Below are positions 54,059-64,000 of a stretch of 64,000 nucleotides of DNA, one piece after another (the stretch's first letter is position 1; every line of letters starts with the position of its first letter). The translations under genes and the position numbers were made by a program. Source of the stretch: Mycolicibacterium iranicum (lineage in GTDB: Bacteria > Actinomycetota > Actinomycetes > Mycobacteriales > Mycobacteriaceae); assembly GCF_001650495.1 (NCBI RefSeq), contig NZ_LWCS01000021.1, positions 294,427-358,426 on the forward strand, read 5' to 3'. The notes under the pieces are model-generated. The model was not told the origin of the DNA. It saw only the letters and a program-made list of their open reading frames with translations, and did no database searches.

Positions 54059-57019
54059 GTGGCCGACAGTGAGAATTTTCAAGCACCGTCCGATGACCTC
54101 ACGGAAGCGCCTCAGCAGCCAGCTGACGCGCCCGCCGGAGCAAAGGATGCTCCGGCGCCGGAGAAGCTGAGGGTGCATTCGCTGGCCAGAGTGCTGGGAA
54201 CCACCAGCAGACGGATCATCGACGCGCTCGTCGAATTCGACGGCCGCGCCCGCAGCGCTCACTCGACAGTGGGTCGCGAGGAGGCCGACCGCGTTCGCGA
54301 GGCGTTGGCCGCCTCCGAGGCAGGGCCCGCGCCGGAGTCGGTGACCGACGTCGCCACCGACGCCGTCGAGGCGCAGAGCTCGCCCGAGCCCGTGGCAGCA
54401 ATCCCGGAGCCCGCCGAGGAGCAGCCCACCGAAGAGGAGCCGGAGTCCCGGCTGATCTTGGAGACGCCGAGTTCGCAGGCGGCCGCAGAGCCGGCCGACT
54501 ACCTTCCGCTGTTCGTCGCCCCTCAGCCGGTGCGCTTCGACGAACATGATGCCGACAGCGACGACGAGGACGCCGACGATTCCGACGACGCGGAGGTGGA
54601 CTCCGACGCGGAAGACGATCAGTCCGGACGGCCTGCCGCCAAGCGGCGCAGGCGCGGACGCCGGGGACGTGGACGCGGCCGGGGTGAGCAGGGTGGCGAC
54701 GAGTCCGCCGCCGACTCCGACCCCGACGGAGAGGCCGATCCCGAGAAGTCTCCGTCGAGCGAGAGCGCCGAAGACCAGGACGACGACAGCGGCGACGACG
54801 ACGGCTCGGGCGGTGACGCCGGGAATCGCCGGCGGCGCCGCCGGAGGCGCCGCAAGTCCGGCTCCGACGACGACGGTGACAGCAACGGCTCGTCCGACGA
54901 CCCGCCCAACACTGTCGTCCACGAGCGCGAACCCCGGAAGTCCGGCAAGGGCGACAAGGGGGACAAGAGCGACGAGATCCAGGGGATCAGTGGCTCGACC
55001 CGGCTGGAAGCCAAGCGGCAACGCCGCAGGGACGGTCGCGACGCCGGACGGCGCAGGCCGCCGATTCTGTCCGAAGCCGAGTTCCTGGCCCGCCGCGAAG
55101 CGGTGGAGCGGACGATGGTGGTCCGCGACAAGATCCGCACCGAACCTCCGCACGAAGGGGCTCGCTACACGCAGATCGCGGTGCTCGAAGACGGCGTTGT
55201 CGTCGAGCACTTCGTGACATCGGCGGCGTCCGCGTCGCTGGTCGGCAACATCTATCTCGGAATTGTGCAGAATGTGCTGCCGTCGATGGAGGCGGCGTTC
55301 GTCGACATCGGCCGAGGCCGTAACGGCGTCCTCTACGCAGGTGAGGTCAACTGGGAGGCCGCCGGGCTGGGCGGCGCACAACGCAAAATCGAGCAGGCGC
55401 TCAAGCCCGGGGACTACGTCGTCGTCCAGGTCAGCAAGGACCCCGTCGGCCACAAGGGCGCCCGTCTGACCACGCAGGTCTCGCTGGCCGGCCGCTATCT
55501 GGTCTACGTGCCGGGGGCGTCGTCGACCGGCATCAGCCGCAAGCTGCCCGACACCGAACGGCAGCGGCTCAAGGAAATCCTGCGAGAAGTTGTCCCGCCG
55601 GATGCCGGCGTGATCATCCGCACGGCGTCCGAGGGAGTCAAAGAAGAGGACATCCGCACCGACGTCGAGCGTTTGCAGAAGCGCTGGATCGAGATCGCGT
55701 CCAAGGCCGCCGAGATCACCGAAAAGAAGGCCGGCGCCGCCGTCGCCCTCTATGAAGAGCCCGATGTCCTGGTCAAGGTCATCCGAGACTTGTTCAACGA
55801 GGACTTCTCAGGTCTCATCGTGTCGGGTGACGACGCGTGGAAGACCATCACCGACTACGTGAACTCGGTGGCACCGGAGCTGCTCCCGCGGATGACCCGG
55901 TACGAGCCGGCGACCGCGGACGGACCCGATGTGTTCGCCGTTCACCGCATCGACGAGCAGCTCGCCAAGGCGATGGACCGCAAGGTGTATCTGCCCTCGG
56001 GCGGCACGCTGGTGATCGACCGGACCGAGGCCATGACGGTCGTGGATGTGAACACCGGCAAGTTCACCGGATCCGGCGGCAACCTCGAACAGACCGTCAC
56101 CCGTAACAACCTGGAGGCGGCCGAAGAGACGGTGCGACAGCTGCGGTTGCGAGACATCGGCGGCATCGTCGTCATCGACTTCATCGACATGGTGCTGGAG
56201 TCGAACCGGGATCTGGTCCTGCGCCGGCTGACCGAGGCGCTGGCCCGCGACCGCACCCGGCACCAGGTGTCGGAAGTGACGTCGCTCGGGCTGGTTCAGC
56301 TCACCAGGAAACGCCTGGGCACAGGCCTGATCGAGGCGTTCTCGACCACCTGCACGCATTGCGCGGGCCGGGGGATCATGCTGCACGGGGATCCCGTGGA
56401 TTCGGTGGCGGGCACGAACACGCGCAAATCAGACAACGGCACCGGCAACGGTGGCGGCGGTGGCCGTCGCGGCAAACGCGGTAAGCGCGGCGGTCGCAGC
56501 GAGCAGGAAGTCCAGGTCGCCAAGGTGCCGGCGCACTCGCCGGGTGAGCATCCGATGTTCAAGGCGATGGCCGCTGCCAACGGCAAGCACGAGGACGACG
56601 AGCACGATGAGGATGCCGAGGACGGCGCGATCGTCGCCGAGGACGTCGTGGAGCTTGATACCGATGCTGCAGTGACCGGGGTGCACGATGACGCGGATGA
56701 CTTCGGCGACGAGGATTCAGATGAGGACTCCGACGACGACTCGGATGAGGATGAGATCGACCTCGACGACGATGACGACGACGAGGACGACGACATCGAG
56801 GAGCTCGACGACGACTCCGATGACGAGGACGACGACGAGGATGACGACTCCGATGACGATGATGACGATGAGGACTCGTACGACGACGATGACGAGGACA
56901 CGGACGAGGACGACGCGGATGACGAAGACGATGAGGAGCCCGTCGCCGTAGCCGCTCCGGTCGGTAGGCAGCGGAGGCGAGCAGCCGCCCGACCCGCTGG
57001 TCCGCCCAGCCGCGACTGA
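54059..57019 (+). CDS. rne: Ribonuclease E/G
   Basis: The main endoribonuclease for RNA turnover and processing. The 986-residue protein starts with a long disordered, acidic and Arg-rich arm (about residues 1-340). The catalytic core follows: the S1-like domain (IYLGIVQNVLPSMEAAFVDIG), then the DNase I-like domain with the metal aspartates in VVDVNTGKF (about 662) and VIDFIDM (about 706). The zinc-link cysteines are in CTHCAGRG (about 765). After a basic GRRGKRGKRGG patch, residues about 850-965 are an almost unbroken Asp/Glu/Ser run. GTG at 54059 has GAGGAGA upstream. The extreme acidic tail is the odd feature. Confidence 0.96.
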   Translation: MADSENFQAPSDDLTEAPQQPADAPAGAKDAPAPEKLRVHSLARVLGTTSRRIIDALVEFDGRARSAHSTVGREEADRVREALAASEAGPAPESVTDVATDAVEAQSSPEPVAAIPEPAEEQPTEEEPESRLILETPSSQAAAEPADYLPLFVAPQPVRFDEHDADSDDEDADDSDDAEVDSDAEDDQSGRPAAKRRRRGRRGRGRGRGEQGGDESAADSDPDGEADPEKSPSSESAEDQDDDSGDDDGSGGDAGNRRRRRRRRRKSGSDDDGDSNGSSDDPPNTVVHEREPRKSGKGDKGDKSDEIQGISGSTRLEAKRQRRRDGRDAGRRRPPILSEAEFLARREAVERTMVVRDKIRTEPPHEGARYTQIAVLEDGVVVEHFVTSAASASLVGNIYLGIVQNVLPSMEAAFVDIGRGRNGVLYAGEVNWEAAGLGGAQRKIEQALKPGDYVVVQVSKDPVGHKGARLTTQVSLAGRYLVYVPGASSTGISRKLPDTERQRLKEILREVVPPDAGVIIRTASEGVKEEDIRTDVERLQKRWIEIASKAAEITEKKAGAAVALYEEPDVLVKVIRDLFNEDFSGLIVSGDDAWKTITDYVNSVAPELLPRMTRYEPATADGPDVFAVHRIDEQLAKAMDRKVYLPSGGTLVIDRTEAMTVVDVNTGKFTGSGGNLEQTVTRNNLEAAEETVRQLRLRDIGGIVVIDFIDMVLESNRDLVLRRLTEALARDRTRHQVSEVTSLGLVQLTRKRLGTGLIEAFSTTCTHCAGRGIMLHGDPVDSVAGTNTRKSDNGTGNGGGGGRRGKRGKRGGRSEQEVQVAKVPAHSPGEHPMFKAMAAANGKHEDDEHDEDAEDGAIVAEDVVELDTDAAVTGVHDDADDFGDEDSDEDSDDDSDEDEIDLDDDDDDEDDDIEELDDDSDDEDDDEDDDSDDDDDDEDSYDDDDEDTDEDDADDEDDEEPVAVAAPVGRQRRRAAARPAGPPSRD

Positions 57020-57024
57020 GCGGT

Positions 57025-57054
57025 TTGACCCTCCTCCTGCTGGTCACGTACCCT
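57025..57054 (+). promoter_or_regulatory. Candidate promoter of rplU-rpmA
   Basis: TTGACC (57025-57030), an 18-base spacer, then TACCCT (57049-57054) fit a SigA-type promoter. It would give a leader of about 115 bases before rplU. It lies just after the rne stop. Confidence 0.5.
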
Positions 57055-57174
57055 TGACCAGTTGTCTCCAGGGCCTGCCCACAGCTGGCCGGAGAAGGGA
57101 CCAGATCCCACCCAGACCCGCACGCACACCTCGGGTGATGCGCGCCCGCACGTAGAGCAGAGGAAGACCAAGCG

Positions 57175-57498
57175 ATGGCAGCGAACACAGCCACGTACGC
57201 GATCGTCAAGACTGGCGGCAAGCAGTACAAGGTCGCCGCCGGCGACATCGTCAAGGTGGAGAAGCTCGACGCCGAGCCCGGCGCCTCGGTTTCCCTGCCC
57301 GTCGCCCTGGTCGTCGACGGCGCGAAGGTGACCACCGACGCCAAGGCGCTGGAGAAGGTCGCGGTCACCGGCGAGGTCCTCGAGCACACCAAGGGACCCA
57401 AGATCCGTATCCACAAATTCAAGAACAAGACCGGCTATCACAAGCGCCAGGGTCACCGTCAGCAGTTGACGGTGCTCAAGGTCACCGGCATCAAGTAA
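57175..57498 (+). CDS. rplU: 50S ribosomal protein L21
   Basis: Structural protein of the large ribosomal subunit. The 107-residue protein shows [24 protein letters not shown] and the basic C-terminal [24 protein letters not shown] segment, which is the L21 signature binding 23S rRNA. ATG at 57175 has GAGGAAGA upstream. rpmA follows after 17 bases, the universal rplU-rpmA order. Confidence 0.97.
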   Translation: MAANTATYAIVKTGGKQYKVAAGDIVKVEKLDAEPGASVSLPVALVVDGAKVTTDAKALEKVAVTGEVLEHTKGPKIRIHKFKNKTGYHKRQGHRQQLTVLKVTGIK

Positions 57499-57515
57499 CG
57501 ACGGGAGCGACAGAC

Positions 57516-57785
57516 ATGGCACACAAGAAGGGCGCTTCCAGCTCACGTAACGGTCGCGACTCAGCCGCCCAGCGGCTCGGCGTCAAGCGGTTCGGCGGGC
57601 AGGTCGTCAAGGCGGGCGAGATTCTGGTCCGTCAGCGCGGCACTCACTTCCACCCCGGCGTCAACGTCGGTCGTGGCGGTGACGACACGTTGTTCGCCAC
57701 GGCACCCGGCGCCGTCGAGTTCGGCACCAAGCGGGGCCGCAAGACCGTCAACGTCGTCCGCCCCACCCCCGTCGGCGAGGCCTAG
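57516..57785 (+). CDS. rpmA: 50S ribosomal protein L27
   Basis: Large-subunit protein near the peptidyl transferase centre. The 89-residue protein starts [16 protein letters not shown] and has the [19 protein letters not shown] type core ([18 protein letters not shown]), then [19 protein letters not shown] before the ATG at 57516 is the ribosome-binding site. It lies between rplU and obg. Confidence 0.97.
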   Translation: MAHKKGASSSRNGRDSAAQRLGVKRFGGQVVKAGEILVRQRGTHFHPGVNVGRGGDDTLFATAPGAVEFGTKRGRKTVNVVRPTPVGEA

Positions 57786-57873
57786 GTCCTTTACGTCGGA
57801 ATCGACGTTTTGCGCCGACCGCCCCCGCGCTCCGGCATGCAAAACCTGGGTTTCGTCATGGAAAGGACGTCCG

Positions 57874-59328
57874 ATGCCTCGCTTCATCGACCGCGTCGTC
57901 ATTCACGCGCGGGCGGGCAACGGGGGCAACGGCTGTGCCTCGGTCCACCGCGAGAAATTCAAACCGCTCGGGGGTCCCGACGGCGGTAACGGGGGCCGCG
58001 GCGGCAGCATCGTCTTCGTTGTCGACCCGCAGGTTCACACGCTTCTCGATTTCCATTTCCATCCGCATGTGGTCGCACCCTCTGGCAAGCAGGGGGCCGG
58101 CAGCAATCGTGACGGAGCGGCCGGCGCGGATTTGGAGGTGAAGGTCCCCGACGGGACCGTCGTCCTCGACGAGCAGGGCCAGATCCTTGCTGACCTCGTC
58201 GGCCCGGGCACCCGCTTCGAAGCCGCGGCGGGTGGTCGGGGTGGTCTCGGTAACGCCGCCCTTGCATCGCGGGCACGCAAGGCTCCGGGCTTCGCGCTGC
58301 TGGGCGAGCAGGGCGAGACCCGTGACCTCACGCTCGAGCTCAAGACTGTCGCCGATGTCGGCCTGGTCGGCTTCCCGTCGGCGGGAAAGTCGTCGCTGGT
58401 TTCGGCGATCTCGGCGGCGAAACCCAAGATTGCCGACTATCCGTTCACCACACTGGCTCCCAACCTCGGTGTCGTGTCCGCGGGTGAGCACACCTTCACC
58501 GTCGCCGACGTTCCGGGGTTGATCCCGGGTGCGTCAGAAGGCCGCGGTCTGGGGCTGGATTTCCTGCGACACATCGAGCGATGCGCCGTGCTGGTACACG
58601 TCGTCGATTGTGCGACGCTGGAGCCCGGTCGTGATCCGATCTCCGACATCGAAGCGCTGGAGGCCGAGATCGCGGCCTATCAGCCCACGCTGCAGGGGGA
58701 TTCGACGCTCGGTGACCTTGCTGACCGTCCGCGCGCGGTAGTGCTCAACAAAATCGACGTTCCCGAAGCGCGTGAGCTGGCCGACTTCGTGCGTGATGAA
58801 ATCGCAAGCCGTTTCGGCTGGCCGGTGTTCGAAATCTCGACGGTCGCCCGAGAAGGGCTGCGCCCGTTGATATTCGCACTGTGGGACATGGTGGCGGCCT
58901 ACCGCGCTGCCCAGCCCCCGGCTGTGCCTCGACGCCCGGTCATCCGGCCCATCGCTGTCGACGAGACCTCGTTCACCGTCGAGCCCGACGGTCACGGCGG
59001 TTTCGTCGTCAAGGGCACGCGGCCGCAGCGTTGGGTGGCGCAGACCAATTTCGAGAACGACGAGGCAGTCGGCTACCTGGGCGACCGCTTGGCACGCCTC
59101 GGCGTCGAGGACGAACTGCTGAAATTGGGGGCACGGCCCGGCTGCGCGGTGACGATCGGCGACATGACGTTCGACTGGGAGCCACAGACCCCGGCAGGTG
59201 TCGATGTGCATCTGTCCGGCCGAGGCACCGACGTCAGACTCGAGCAGAACGATCGGGTCTCCGCCGACGAACGCAAGGCCGCACGCAAGGCGCGAAGGCA
59301 GGGTGGCGAGGACGCGGACGTCGAATGA
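57874..59328 (+). CDS. obg: GTPase Obg/CgtA
   Basis: A ribosome-associated GTPase needed for large-subunit assembly and stress control. The 484-residue protein has the Gly-rich Obg domain ([33 protein letters not shown]). The G domain follows with [11 protein letters not shown] (P-loop), DVPGLIPGA (G3) and NKIDVPEA (G4). The C-terminal OCT domain and a basic tail end the protein. The ATG at 57874 has GAAAGGA upstream. Its stop overlaps the proB start by four bases (ATGA). Confidence 0.97.
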   Translation: MPRFIDRVVIHARAGNGGNGCASVHREKFKPLGGPDGGNGGRGGSIVFVVDPQVHTLLDFHFHPHVVAPSGKQGAGSNRDGAAGADLEVKVPDGTVVLDEQGQILADLVGPGTRFEAAAGGRGGLGNAALASRARKAPGFALLGEQGETRDLTLELKTVADVGLVGFPSAGKSSLVSAISAAKPKIADYPFTTLAPNLGVVSAGEHTFTVADVPGLIPGASEGRGLGLDFLRHIERCAVLVHVVDCATLEPGRDPISDIEALEAEIAAYQPTLQGDSTLGDLADRPRAVVLNKIDVPEARELADFVRDEIASRFGWPVFEISTVAREGLRPLIFALWDMVAAYRAAQPPAVPRRPVIRPIAVDETSFTVEPDGHGGFVVKGTRPQRWVAQTNFENDEAVGYLGDRLARLGVEDELLKLGARPGCAVTIGDMTFDWEPQTPAGVDVHLSGRGTDVRLEQNDRVSADERKAARKARRQGGEDADVE

Positions 59329-60425
59329 GCGAGCACCGCAACGCTATTCGCAAGGCGCGCTCGGTCGTCGTCAAGATCGGCACGACAGCGCTGACCACGC
59401 AGTCGGGCGTGTTCGACGCCAGCAGACTGCAATATCTGGCCGACGCGATCGAGGCGCGGATGAAAGCAGGGTCCGACGTGGTGATCGTGTCCTCGGGCGC
59501 GATCGCGGCGGGCATCGAGCCGCTGCGGCTCACCAAGCGGCCCACCGATCTGGCCACCAAACAAGCGGCGGCCAGCGTCGGGCAGGTCGCCCTGGTCAAC
59601 TCGTGGAGCGCGGCGTTCGGCCGCTACGACCGCACCGTCGGTCAGGTTCTGCTCACCGCGCACGACATCTCGATGAGGGTTCAGCACACCAACGCCCAGC
59701 GCACACTCGATCGGCTGCGCGCGCTGCACGCGGTGGCCATCGTCAACGAGAACGACACTGTCGCCACCAACGAGATCAGGTTCGGTGACAACGACCGACT
59801 GTCGGCGCTGGTGGCCCACCTCGTCGGCGCCGATGCCCTCGTGCTGCTGTCCGACATCGACGGCCTTTACGACAGCGACCCTCGAAAAGGAAATGCGCGC
59901 TTCATCTCTGAGGTATCCGGACCGGACGACCTCGACGGGGTGACGGCTGGCCGGGGCAGTCATCTGGGCACCGGCGGCATGGTGTCGAAGTTGTCGTCGG
60001 CGCTGCTGGCGGCCGACGCGGGCGTCCCGGTGCTGCTGGCGGCGGCGTCGGACGCGGCGACCGCCCTCGACGATGCGTCGGTAGGCACGGTGTTCGCGCC
60101 GCGGCCCGAGCGGATGTCGGCCCGGCGATTCTGGGTGCGGTACGCCGCGGAATCAGCCGGTGCGCTGACCCTCGACGACGGGGCTGTCAGGGCTGTTGTG
60201 CGGCAGCGCCGCTCACTGCTGCCCGCCGGCATCACGGCACTGTCGGGCAAGTTCTTCGGCGGCGACGTCGTCGAGCTGCGCGACCAGGCCGACACGATGG
60301 TGGCCCGCGGTGTCGTCGCCTACGACGCGGCCGAACTGGCAACGATGCTCGGCCGGTCCACCTCGGACCTACCTGCCGAGATGCGCAGGCCCGCCGTACA
60401 TGCCGACGACCTCGTGGCGGTCTGA
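59325..60425 (+). CDS. proB: Glutamate 5-kinase
   Basis: Phosphorylates glutamate in the first step of proline synthesis. The 366-residue protein has the amino-acid-kinase domain ([63 protein letters not shown]) and a C-terminal PUA domain ([23 protein letters not shown]). It overlaps obg by four bases. Its last 57 bases overlap the 3' end of the antisense sirtuin gene. Confidence 0.96.
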   Translation: MSEHRNAIRKARSVVVKIGTTALTTQSGVFDASRLQYLADAIEARMKAGSDVVIVSSGAIAAGIEPLRLTKRPTDLATKQAAASVGQVALVNSWSAAFGRYDRTVGQVLLTAHDISMRVQHTNAQRTLDRLRALHAVAIVNENDTVATNEIRFGDNDRLSALVAHLVGADALVLLSDIDGLYDSDPRKGNARFISEVSGPDDLDGVTAGRGSHLGTGGMVSKLSSALLAADAGVPVLLAAASDAATALDDASVGTVFAPRPERMSARRFWVRYAAESAGALTLDDGAVRAVVRQRRSLLPAGITALSGKFFGGDVVELRDQADTMVARGVVAYDAAELATMLGRSTSDLPAEMRRPAVHADDLVAV

Positions 60426-61241
60426 CGGCAGCTCGTCGGCGAGCAGCGCCAGCATCGGCGAGCAACCGTTGTCGATCTTCACGGTCGCCAGATCGTCGCC
60501 GCGAGTGGGGCCACGGTTGATGATGGCGACGGGCATGGACATTGCAGCCGCATGGCGGACGAAGCGGTAGCCGGAGTACACCGTCAGCGAGGATCCCGCG
60601 ACCAGCAGTGCATCGGCGCTGTCGATGAGTGAATACGCTTGATCGACACGGTCTTTCGGAACACTCTCGCCGAAGTAGACGATGTCGGGTTTGAGCATCC
60701 CGGCGCAGCGCGGGCAGTCGACGACTTGGAACGACGCGGTGTCGGCGACGACTGCGTCGGCATCGGGAGCGACCGCGATGCCGCCGACAGCCGCGGCCCG
60801 TTCTGCAAAGCCCGGGTTCGCTTCGTCGAGCAGATCGGCGAGCGCGGCCCGGGTCATGGTGAAGGCGCAGTCCAAGCAGATCACCCGAGCATAGGTGCCA
60901 TGCAGGTCGATGACCGTCTGGCTACCCGCCTTCGAATGCAGCAGGTCGACATTCTGGGTGATCAGCCCGCAGACGACTCCGGCACGTTCCAGCGCGGCCA
61001 GCGACCGGTGTCCGGCGTTGGGCTTGGTGCGGTCCATATGCCGCCACCCGAGATGGTTGCGAGCCCAGTAGCGCTGCCGGAACACCGCGTCGGCGGTGAA
61101 CTGACGGATCGTCATCGGGTTGCTCGGCGGGGAGTCCGGCCCCCGATAGTCCGGGATCCCCGAATCCGTGGAGATCCCGGCGCCGGTCAGCACTGCGACA
61201 CGTCTACCCCTGAGCAAGGCGACGAGTTCGGGTGCTTCCAC
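60369..61241 (-). CDS. Sir2-family NAD-dependent protein deacylase
   Basis: A 290-residue sirtuin. The NAD-binding block is [20 protein letters not shown], followed by ITQNVDLLH and the catalytic His in DLHGTYA. Two CxxC pairs (CLDC and CPRC) hold zinc, and [10 protein letters not shown] and [11 protein letters not shown] close the NAD pocket. It removes acyl groups from lysines; the target is unknown. GTG at 61241 has GGAGG close upstream. It follows the hsp20 gene after 18 bases, so the two are probably one operon. Its end overlaps proB by 57 bases in antisense. Confidence 0.9.
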   Translation of the reverse strand: MEAPELVALLRGRRVAVLTGAGISTDSGIPDYRGPDSPPSNPMTIRQFTADAVFRQRYWARNHLGWRHMDRTKPNAGHRSLAALERAGVVCGLITQNVDLLHSKAGSQTVIDLHGTYARVICLDCAFTMTRAALADLLDEANPGFAERAAAVGGIAVAPDADAVVADTASFQVVDCPRCAGMLKPDIVYFGESVPKDRVDQAYSLIDSADALLVAGSSLTVYSGYRFVRHAAAMSMPVAIINRGPTRGDDLATVKIDNGCSPMLALLADELPSDRHEVVGMYGGPAHLGR

Positions 61242-61259
61242 CCCTCCGAATGTAGGCGA

Positions 61260-61883
61260 TCAGCTCTGGTGGCTGTGTTCCTGCTGGTCGGAGGCTTCCG
61301 CGTTGCCGTTGGTGTGGTGATGGGCGACGTCGCCGTCATCGTCGACGTCATCATCGTCGTCATCATCGATGACACCGTCATCGTCAACGTCGTCGACGTC
61401 GTCATCGTCGACGTCGTCATCGGCATCGTCATCGTCCTCGTCGTGCTCGAAACCGACGATCTCGACCACCTCGATGTGCTTCTCGATGCGATTCTCGTCG
61501 GACAGCGGAACCGAGACAGTCAGGATGCCGCGGTCGTAGATGGCGTTGACGTCGTCCTCGTCCGCACCGTCGGGCAGCGGCAGGCTGCGGCTGAACGAAC
61601 CGTAGTTGAATTCCGAGCGACCGCAATTCTCGCCGGGGCGCGATCGCTCTGCGGTGATCGTGACGCGCCCGTCGCGCACGGTCACCTCGATGTCCTCCTC
61701 GGGGTCGACACCCGGCAGCTCGGCGCGGATCTCGTACATGTCGTCGTGCAGCTCGTCTTCGACACGGATCGCGCGACCTTCGAAGAGCGGCCGCAGTGCT
61801 GGGAAGGACGGCAAGTTGTCGAAAAGCTCCACGAGCTCGGACAACAGCGGAAGTGACTGGCGTTGGGTGGCAACCTTGTTCAT
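61260..61883 (-). CDS. Hsp20/alpha-crystallin chaperone with acidic tail
   Basis: A small heat-shock protein of 207 residues, long for the family (about 140-160). The alpha-crystallin domain (about residues 40-130) holds EDELHDDMYEIRAELPGVDPEEDIEVTV, FNYGSFSRSLPLP and GILTVSVPL, the conserved Gly-x-Leu. The tail, about residues 148-207, is mostly Asp and ends with a His-containing segment (HHHTNGNAEASDQQEHSHQS, metal binding possible). ATG at 61883 has TAGG a few bases upstream. It is first in an operon with the sirtuin gene and divergent from nadE. Confidence 0.88.
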   Translation of the reverse strand: MNKVATQRQSLPLLSELVELFDNLPSFPALRPLFEGRAIRVEDELHDDMYEIRAELPGVDPEEDIEVTVRDGRVTITAERSRPGENCGRSEFNYGSFSRSLPLPDGADEDDVNAIYDRGILTVSVPLSDENRIEKHIEVVEIVGFEHDEDDDDADDDVDDDDVDDVDDDGVIDDDDDDDVDDDGDVAHHHTNGNAEASDQQEHSHQS

Positions 61884-62159
61884 GCGCCTACCATGCGCGC
61901 CGGAGGGAAAATCCGCGGATCGCGCGCGGTGCGGTCGGGGAAACGGCAAGCCAACACGGGGCCAGCGGCGCGCTGCTCGGCACCGGCTGACGATGCCCTC
62001 CCGCATCGCGTAGAGGCGGCCTGTATCACTCGGCAACACGCAAACCTTCCGCCCTTCCCTGTTCCGGCGGCGAGCTGGAGATCGGCGGAAAGCCGGCACC
62101 GACCCGCCAAGTTGTCCGGGCTGACGAATAAGCGCCGACATCGCGGGCAACAATGGGGC

Positions 62160-64000
62160 ATGGATTTCTACTCGGCGTATCAGCAGGGCTTCGTCCGTGT
62201 AGCAGCGTGTACGCAGCAAGTCGCCATCGCCGACCCCGCGGCCAACGCCGCCGCGGTGCTGGAGGTGGCGCGGGAGTGCGACGCCGACAACGTGGCGCTG
62301 GCTGTTTTCCCTGAGCTGACGCTGTCGGGCTATTCGATCGAGGACATCCTGCTTCAGGACACGCTGCTCGACGCCGTGGGTGAAGCCGTGCTTGAAGTGG
62401 CCGCGGGTAGTGCCGATCTGATGACGGTGCTGGTGGTCGGCGCACCGCTGCGATACGGCCACCGCATCTACAACACCGCCGTCGTCGTGCACCGGGGCCG
62501 GGTTCTCGGCGTCGTCCCGAAGTCCTACCTGCCCACCTACCGCGAGTTCTACGAGCGCAGGCAGGTGGCTGCAGGCGACGACGTGCGTGGCGTGCTGCGG
62601 ATCGGTGACGCCGACGCCCCGTTCGGCGCGGACCTGTTGTTCGCCGCGACGGACATCCCGGGATTCGTCCTGCATGTTGAGATCTGCGAGGACATGTTCA
62701 TGCCGATCCCGCCGAGTGCGGAAGCGGCGCTGGCCGGCGCAACTGTGCTCGCCAATCTCTCCGGAAGTCCGATCACCATCGGCCGCGCCGAGGATCGCGC
62801 CCTGCTCGCCCGCTCGGCGTCGTCGCGATGCCTGGCGGCCTACGTCTATGCCGCGGCGGGCGAGGGAGAGTCCACCACCGATCTGGCCTGGGACGGTCAG
62901 ACGATGGTGTGGGAGAACGGCGTCTGCCTGGCACAGTCGGAGCGGTTTCCCTCGGGCACAAGGCGTTCCGTCGCCGACATCGACCTGGAGCTGTTGCGTG
63001 CCGAGCGGTTGCGGATGGGCACGTTCGACGACAACCGCGTCCACCACGGCATCACCGCCGACGACTACCGGCGCGTCGAGTTCCTGCTCGATCCGCCGCC
63101 CGGTGACATCGGGCTGCGTCGCGAGGTGGAGCGCTTTCCGTTCGTGCCGGCGGATTACTCGCGACTGCAACAGGATTGCTATGAGGCCTACAACATCCAG
63201 GTTTCCGGTCTGGAGCAGCGGCTGCGTGCGATCGGCTCTCCGAAGGTCGTCATCGGGGTGTCCGGCGGTCTGGACTCCACCCATGCCCTGATCGTGGCGG
63301 CCCGTGCGATGGACCGCCTGGGCAGGCCCCGCAGCGACATCCTGGCATTCACATTGCCCGGGTTCGCCACAGGAGAGCGGACGAAGCGCAATGCGGTTCG
63401 CCTCGGCGAGACGCTTGGTGTGACGTTCTCCGAGATCGACATCAGGGAGACGGCGCAGCTGATGCTCGCCGAGATGGATCACCCGTTCGCCCGGGGCGAG
63501 AAGGTGTACGACATCACGTTCGAGAACGTGCAGGCCGGTCTGCGCACCGATTATCTGTTTCGGCTCGCCAACCAGCGCGGTGGCATCGTGCTCGGCACCG
63601 GCGACCTCTCAGAGCTCGCCCTGGGCTGGTCGACCTACGGGGTCGGCGACCAGATGTCGCACTACAACGTCAACGGCGGTGTGCCTAAGACGTTGATCCA
63701 ACACCTCATCCGGTGGGTGATCTCCTCAGAACAGTTCGATGACGCCGTCAACGAGGTGCTGCAATCGGTGCTCGACACCGAGATCAGCCCCGAGCTCGTT
63801 CCGGCGGGCGAGGACGAGGAGATCCAGAGCAGCCAGGACAAGGTGGGACCCTATGTGCTGCAGGACTTCTCGCTTTTTCAGGTGCTGCGGTACGGATTCC
63901 GTCCCTCAAAGGTCGCCTTCCTCGCGTGGCATGCGTGGAGCGATGCGAGCAAGGGTGACTGGCCGCCGGGGATCTCGGAGGACCAGCGTCCGTCGTACTC
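62160..64000 (+). CDS. nadE: NAD+ synthase, glutamine-dependent, 3' end cut by window edge
   Basis: Makes NAD from deamido-NAD using glutamine. The visible 613 residues (about 680 expected) contain an N-terminal nitrilase-type glutaminase with the Glu-Lys-Cys triad in [24 protein letters not shown] and VEICEDMF. The C-terminal synthase has the ATP-pyrophosphatase loop SGGLDST (from residue 368). [16 protein letters not shown] and [14 protein letters not shown] [12 protein letters not shown] are also present. ATG at 62160 is chosen; an ATG seven bases upstream is out of frame. It is the last gene of the Rv2438c-type block. Confidence 0.95.
   Translation, partial: MDFYSAYQQGFVRVAACTQQVAIADPAANAAAVLEVARECDADNVALAVFPELTLSGYSIEDILLQDTLLDAVGEAVLEVAAGSADLMTVLVVGAPLRYGHRIYNTAVVVHRGRVLGVVPKSYLPTYREFYERRQVAAGDDVRGVLRIGDADAPFGADLLFAATDIPGFVLHVEICEDMFMPIPPSAEAALAGATVLANLSGSPITIGRAEDRALLARSASSRCLAAYVYAAAGEGESTTDLAWDGQTMVWENGVCLAQSERFPSGTRRSVADIDLELLRAERLRMGTFDDNRVHHGITADDYRRVEFLLDPPPGDIGLRREVERFPFVPADYSRLQQDCYEAYNIQVSGLEQRLRAIGSPKVVIGVSGGLDSTHALIVAARAMDRLGRPRSDILAFTLPGFATGERTKRNAVRLGETLGVTFSEIDIRETAQLMLAEMDHPFARGEKVYDITFENVQAGLRTDYLFRLANQRGGIVLGTGDLSELALGWSTYGVGDQMSHYNVNGGVPKTLIQHLIRWVISSEQFDDAVNEVLQSVLDTEISPELVPAGEDEEIQSSQDKVGPYVLQDFSLFQVLRYGFRPSKVAFLAWHAWSDASKGDWPPGISEDQRPSY

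Noticed and set aside
61884..62159. SigH-type promoter or HAIR/HspR site for hsp20
   Set aside because: A GGAAC and GTT pair on the minus strand has too short a spacer (about 15), and no CTTGAGT-N7-ACTCAAG element is present.

Overview
This window looks like the chromosome of a fast-growing mycobacterium (Mycolicibacterium type). The DNA is GC-rich and GTG and TTG starts are common. The right half keeps the gene order of the M. tuberculosis Rv2438c-Rv2455c block: korA-korB, mobA, rpfE, an Rv2449c-type reductase, valS, folC, an Rv2446c-type membrane protein, ndk, rne, rplU, rpmA, obg, proB, nadE. I see no rRNA, tRNA, insertion sequence, prophage or CRISPR array.

Positions 1-9.4 kb hold two tandem MGT-type glycosyltransferases (the first cut by the left edge), an fdhD plus YdeP-type molybdopterin oxidoreductase pair, a type III glutamine synthetase behind two GlnR-like boxes, and a beta-propeller lipoprotein. 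From 9.7 to 27 kb lies a complete myo-inositol catabolic locus. A minus-strand operon runs iolC, a Cgl0159-type aldolase candidate, iolB, iolD, iolE, iolG, mmsA and a TIM-barrel isomerase. It is divergent from a GntR regulator (IolR candidate). An MFS exporter/RibD-like pair, a TIM-barrel isomerase behind an unrecognised 47-codon ORF, and a LacI regulator follow. Then comes a CUT2-type sugar ABC transporter. The iolC and transporter promoters share an almost identical operator plus -35 block that contains the IolR motif, so one regulator probably controls uptake and breakdown of inositol.

Positions 28-33.2 kb contain a second polyol-like operon in which every junction is a 4-base overlap: a PhyH-family Fe(II)/2-oxoglutarate oxygenase, two Gfo/Idh/MocA dehydrogenases and a TIM-barrel isomerase, divergent from a LacI regulator. 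This is the least explained metabolic unit here. A pathway that starts with oxidative removal of a substituent (for example from an O-methyl-inositol) would fit, but that is inference.

Positions 33.5-39.3 kb carry the ferredoxin-dependent 2-oxoglutarate oxidoreductase (korAB), mobA, about 1 kb of gene-free DNA that ends in a run of hairpins, and two tandem resuscitation-promoting factors separated by a strong terminator. Positions 39.3-46.9 kb interrupt the conserved order with an FAD monooxygenase, a three-gene oxidative N-demethylase (Dmm-type) operon behind a perfect GlnR-box match, an Amt transporter with a small membrane partner, and an S9 peptidase. Amines and ammonium, together with the upstream glutamine synthetase, therefore form a likely GlnR-linked nitrogen theme. 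From 46.9 kb to the end is the conserved housekeeping block, with an antisense-overlapping sir2 and an hsp20 gene that carries a long acidic tail. nadE runs off the right edge.
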